Assembly (NCBI GenBank): GCA_023398155.1
Contig: JAEWSV010000308.1
Span: 1-14,489, forward strand
Reading direction: 5' to 3'
Length of the DNA stretch: 14,489 nt
Source of the DNA: Spirochaetota bacterium
Lineage (GTDB): Bacteria; Spirochaetota; Spirochaetia; Treponematales; Breznakiellaceae
Shown: piece by piece, positions 11,552 to 14,489 of the stretch
How the letters are laid out: each line of letters starts with the position of its first letter
Position numbering within the stretch: the stretch's first letter is position 1
Made by a program: the position numbers and the translations under genes
The notes under the pieces: generated by a model
Database searches by the model: none
What the model was told of the DNA's origin: nothing
What the model saw: only the letters and a program-made list of their open reading frames with translations

Positions 11552-13477
11552 ATGGCTGGAGCGCGTGTGACCATATACGTGGACGGGATGACGTGTCCCG
11601 CGTGCGAATCGAGGATATCGAAGAGCCTCCTGGCTCTCGGCGGCGTGGCGGATGCCCGCGCGCAGGTCCGCGGCGGAAGAGTCGAAGTCGAATACGACGA
11701 GTCCCTTATCGACCTGGGAACCATCAAGTCGGCCATAGAGAGAGTCGGGTACGCGGTGCGGGAGAAGCGGGAAGCGGGCACGAAAATCGCCGTCGGTTTC
11801 GGCGTCCTCCTCGCCGCCCTGTATCTCCTCGCGAGTTCCAGCGGCCTCTTCAACGCCCTTCCCAAGGTCGACGCGTCCTTGGGCTACGCCATGTTGTTCG
11901 TGGTCGGGCTCCTCACCTCGATCCACTGCGTCGCGATGTGCGGCGGCATCTGCCTGTCCCAAAGCGTCCGGCGGCGCGACGAGGCGACGGAGACCGACTT
12001 CCGGAGCCGGCTCAAGAAGCTCACTCCCGGCCTCCTCTACAACGGCGGACGGGTCCTCTCGTACACCGTGATCGGCGGCATCGTCGGGGCCCTCGGCGCG
12101 GCCTTCAGCTTCTCCCCCGCGATGAGGGGCGCGATCGCCGGCCTCGCGGGCCTGTTTATGGTGATCCTCGGCCTCAGGATGCTCGGCCTGCTCAAAGGCG
12201 CGCCGCGCCTCGCGCGCCTCGTTCCCGCCCGCCTGCGCGCGGCGGGCGCGAAGGCTGCTTTCGCGCTCCGTTCCCGCGGCCCCTTCGCCGTGGGCATCCT
12301 CAACGCCTTCATGCCCTGCGGCCCGCTCCAGACCATGCAGCTCTACGCCCTCGGGACGGGAAGCGCCCTCGCGGGGGCCGCCGCCATGTTCCTTTTTTCG
12401 GTCGGGACCGTCCCCCTCATGCTCGTCTTCGGCCTGACCGCGGCCCTGCTTCCTCGCAGGTTCGTCCCCGTCATGGTCAAAGCGAGCGCCGTCCTCGTCA
12501 TGTTCCTCGGCGTGGTCACCTTCGGCAGGGCCGCCGCTCTTTCCGGCATCCCGCTTCCCGATTTCTCTTCCCTCTCCTTCGCTTCCGGCGGAACCGCGCA
12601 GGCATCGATGATCCCGGCCGGAGGCGCGTCGGCCTCCCGATCCAGGCTCGCGGCCGTCATCGAGAACGGCGTCCAGACCATCACGACGGAGTTCAAGGAC
12701 GGCTATTACGTCCCCTTCACGGTCCAGGCGGGCGTCCCCCTCAAGTGGACGATCCGCGTCAAGGAAGAGGACTTAAACGGCTGTAACAACCCCGTGGAAG
12801 TTCCCGGTTACCGCATACGCAAGGTCCTCGTTCCCGGGGACAACCTCATCGAGTTCACTCCCGCCAAGGAGGGCGCCATCCCCTATAGCTGCTGGATGGG
12901 CATGATCCGGAGCCGGATCACGGTAGTGAAGGATCTCGCGGCCGTGGGGAGCGGCGCGGGGGATGACGGCGGCTCCCCGAGCGACCTGCTCGGAAGCGGC
13001 GGCTCTGCCGGCGGCGGCTGTTGTTCCGGTTCGAACAACCCCGAATTCGCGGACGGCCGAGTACCCGCCGACACGATCGGCATGCCGATCGTAAAAGACG
13101 GCATCCAGGAAATTACGGTCACCGTGGGGAACTCGGGCTATTCGCCCGCGGCTTTCGTGCTCCAGAAGGGGATGAAGGCGGTCATCAAGTTCAAGGGGGA
13201 GGCCATCACCTCCTGCAACTCGCCCGTGGTGTTCCCCGAGTACAACGGAGCCCTCGACCTGGCCAAGGGCCAGTCGGAGACGCCGGCCATCCCCGTCACG
13301 GACGATTTCACGTTCCGGTGCTGGATGGGCATGCTCAATGGGTACGTGAAGGCCGTGGACGACCTCGACAAGGTGGACATAGAGAAGGTGCGGGCCGAGA
13401 TCCAGGCCTACCGCGCCGCCGGTTCGGGCGGGGGATCGGGCGGGTGCTGCGGCAAGTCTCCGAGCGCGACGAATTGA
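11552..13477 (+). CDS. HMA - UreH-like membrane - double cupredoxin-like fusion protein (copper handling)
   Basis: This 641-residue multidomain membrane protein has an N-terminal heavy-metal-associated domain (about 5-72; GMTCPAC, Cys15/Cys18). A UreH/DsbD-like membrane domain follows (about 78-330) with Cys-rich SIHCVAMCGGIC (123-134) and MPCGPLQ (255-261). Then come two cupredoxin-like domains, about 368-462 and 512-604. The cupredoxin ligands look unusual: each domain has CN(N/S)PV (Cys411; Cys555) and CWMGM (Cys447; Cys590) but no His, suggesting Cu(I) bound by Cys and Met. Gly-rich segments with adjacent cysteines follow each domain (Cys490-491; Cys632-633 near the C-terminus). GGAGGG (11538-11543) is the ribosome binding site. 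The CopA-type ATPase gene starts 24 bases downstream, so both belong to one operon. Transfer of copper across the membrane is inferred; the membrane-domain family also includes electron carriers. Confidence 0.85.
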   Translation: MAGARVTIYVDGMTCPACESRISKSLLALGGVADARAQVRGGRVEVEYDESLIDLGTIKSAIERVGYAVREKREAGTKIAVGFGVLLAALYLLASSSGLFNALPKVDASLGYAMLFVVGLLTSIHCVAMCGGICLSQSVRRRDEATETDFRSRLKKLTPGLLYNGGRVLSYTVIGGIVGALGAAFSFSPAMRGAIAGLAGLFMVILGLRMLGLLKGAPRLARLVPARLRAAGAKAAFALRSRGPFAVGILNAFMPCGPLQTMQLYALGTGSALAGAAAMFLFSVGTVPLMLVFGLTAALLPRRFVPVMVKASAVLVMFLGVVTFGRAAALSGIPLPDFSSLSFASGGTAQASMIPAGGASASRSRLAAVIENGVQTITTEFKDGYYVPFTVQAGVPLKWTIRVKEEDLNGCNNPVEVPGYRIRKVLVPGDNLIEFTPAKEGAIPYSCWMGMIRSRITVVKDLAAVGSGAGDDGGSPSDLLGSGGSAGGGCCSGSNNPEFADGRVPADTIGMPIVKDGIQEITVTVGNSGYSPAAFVLQKGMKAVIKFKGEAITSCNSPVVFPEYNGALDLAKGQSETPAIPVTDDFTFRCWMGMLNGYVKAVDDLDKVDIEKVRAEIQAYRAAGSGGGSGGCCGKSPSATN

Positions 13478-13501
13478 TTTTTGGATGAAAGGAGCGGAAG
13501 A

Positions 13502-14489
13502 ATGACGCAAACGGTTCTGAAAATAAACGGCATGACCTGCGCGGCCTGCGCCGCGGCTTCCGAGCGGGCGGTCAAGAAGCTCGCCGGAGTGGCTGAAGCC
13601 TCGGTCAACTTCTCGACGGAGAAACTCCATATCAAGTTCGAGGACGGCGTCCTCGGCATCGACGAGATCAAGACGGCGGTCGCCAAGGCCGGCTACGAGG
13701 CGGTGGACGACGTCGCCGAAAAGCAGGTCACGATCCCCGTCGGGGGCATGACCTGCGCATCCTGCGCCGCCGCCATAGAGCGCGCCCTCAAGAAGGTCGG
13801 CGGAGTCGCGGAAGCCTCCGTCAACCTGGCGACCGAAAAGGCGCAGGTCCGCTACGATCCTGCGGCCGTGCGCCTTTCGGAGATCAAGCAAGCCATCCGC
13901 AAGGCCGGTTACGAGCCGCTCGCGATAGACGCGGGAATGGCCGTGGACGAGCACAAGGCCGCCAAGGAACGGGAAATCCGCGTCCTCTGGGCCAAGACCA
14001 TAGTGTCGGCCGTCTTCGCGATCCCGCTCTTCTACATCGCCATGGGCGCGATGCTCGGCTGGCCCCTGCCCGCCGCCATCGACGCGATGAACTATCCCCT
14101 CCGCTACGCCCTCCTGGAGATCGCCCTGGTCATCGCGGTCCTCGCGGCCGGATACCGGTTCTACGTCGTCGGCTTCAAGGCCATCTTCCATCGCAGTCCC
14201 AATATGGACTCCCTCATCGCGATGGGCACGTCGGCCGCGGTAGTCTACAGCCTCTGGTCCGTCTTCGCGATCGCCGCCGGCGACTTCAAGCTCGTGGAGA
14301 GCCTCTATTTCGAGACTGCCGGCGTCATCATCACCCTCATACTCCTCGGCAAATCGCTGGAGGCGGTGACGAAGGGAAGGACTTCGGAATCGATCAAGAA
14401 GCTTATGAGTCTCCAGCCAAAGACCGCGACCGTCATCCAGGACGGGGCGGAGATCGAGATGCCGATCGAGGAAGTCGAGGCGGGCGATG
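13502..14489 (+). CDS. copA: Copper-exporting P1B-type ATPase, N-terminal part (cut by window edge)
   Basis: The open frame runs to the last base without a stop, giving 329 codons of a protein that is usually about 750-850 residues. Two HMA copper-binding domains come first, with GMTCAAC (Cys13/Cys16) and GMTCASC (Cys85/Cys88). Transmembrane helices follow, with the P1B segment NMDSLIAMGTSAA and then the start of the actuator domain (LEAVTKGRTSESIKKL, LQPKTA). The CPC metal-binding motif, the DKTGT phosphorylation site and the nucleotide-binding domain lie beyond the edge, so Cu(I) specificity rests on the HMA pair and on the neighbouring gene. AAAGGAG (13488-13494) is seven bases before the ATG. 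The spacing of 24 bases after the fusion-protein gene indicates co-transcription. I see no frameshift; the gene is cut only by the window. Confidence 0.93.
   Translation, partial: MTQTVLKINGMTCAACAAASERAVKKLAGVAEASVNFSTEKLHIKFEDGVLGIDEIKTAVAKAGYEAVDDVAEKQVTIPVGGMTCASCAAAIERALKKVGGVAEASVNLATEKAQVRYDPAAVRLSEIKQAIRKAGYEPLAIDAGMAVDEHKAAKEREIRVLWAKTIVSAVFAIPLFYIAMGAMLGWPLPAAIDAMNYPLRYALLEIALVIAVLAAGYRFYVVGFKAIFHRSPNMDSLIAMGTSAAVVYSLWSVFAIAAGDFKLVESLYFETAGVIITLILLGKSLEAVTKGRTSESIKKLMSLQPKTATVIQDGAEIEMPIEEVEAGD

Noticed and set aside
12773..14191. A 472-codon open frame on the minus strand opposite the copper operon
   Set aside because: It is antisense to two genes with clear motifs on the plus strand and has a shadow-like composition with no ribosome binding site or motif of its own.
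13502..14489. copA as a truncated or broken gene
   Set aside because: The frame is open to the last base and all expected N-terminal motifs are in order. It is cut by the window, not by mutation.

Overview
This window is GC-rich (roughly two-thirds G+C by eye), densely coding and chromosomal in character. It looks like a motile, non-enteric bacterium with an inner-membrane chemoreceptor, a chromosomal-type ParAB pair, Na+/phosphate cotransporters and a copper-handling operon. A GC-rich spirochaete or similar anaerobe is my best guess from the style of the proteins, but nothing here fixes the phylum. There are no rRNA or tRNA genes, CRISPR arrays, insertion sequences or phage genes.

Layout, left to right. 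1-220: non-coding, with a 57-bp-period tandem repeat. 221-985: Sir2-family NAD-dependent protein deacylase. 1018-3195: dCache chemoreceptor, with a promoter placed so that its mRNA should be leaderless. 3270-5295: parA, parB (overlapping) and a single-domain CheY-like receiver, behind an extended -10 promoter. 5335-6141 (minus): SpoU/TrmH-family RNA methyltransferase, also apparently leaderless. 6322-7716 (minus): stand-alone TrpB2-type tryptophan synthase beta-like enzyme with a strong terminator, a good promoter and a palindrome at the start of the transcript. 7922-9598 and 9722-11395: tandem paralogous Na+/Pi cotransporters with C-terminal PhoU-like domains. 11552-13477: a fusion of HMA, UreH-like membrane domain and two Cys/Met cupredoxin-like domains. 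13502 to the right edge: the N-terminal part of a CopA-type copper P-type ATPase.

The genes form three functional modules. The first is partition and chemotaxis (receptor, parAB, receiver). The second is phosphate uptake: both cotransporter copies carry the same upstream region, with TTAAC/CTCA(C/T)/CTAAC units repeated every 11 bp. This could be a Pho box, or it could be a plain sigma-70 promoter, since the same bases also give TTAAC(A/C)-17 bp-TAACAT. A further pair of units lies upstream of copy 1. The third is copper handling: the fusion protein and CopA form an operon behind a separate promoter region with an 8-bp direct repeat at 11-bp spacing.

The observations most worth following up are the 11-bp-period box arrays at the phosphate transporters, the two predicted leaderless genes, the His-free cupredoxin fusion protein, and the placement of parAB between a chemoreceptor and a receiver gene. 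I do not see a wholly unknown defence or mobile system.
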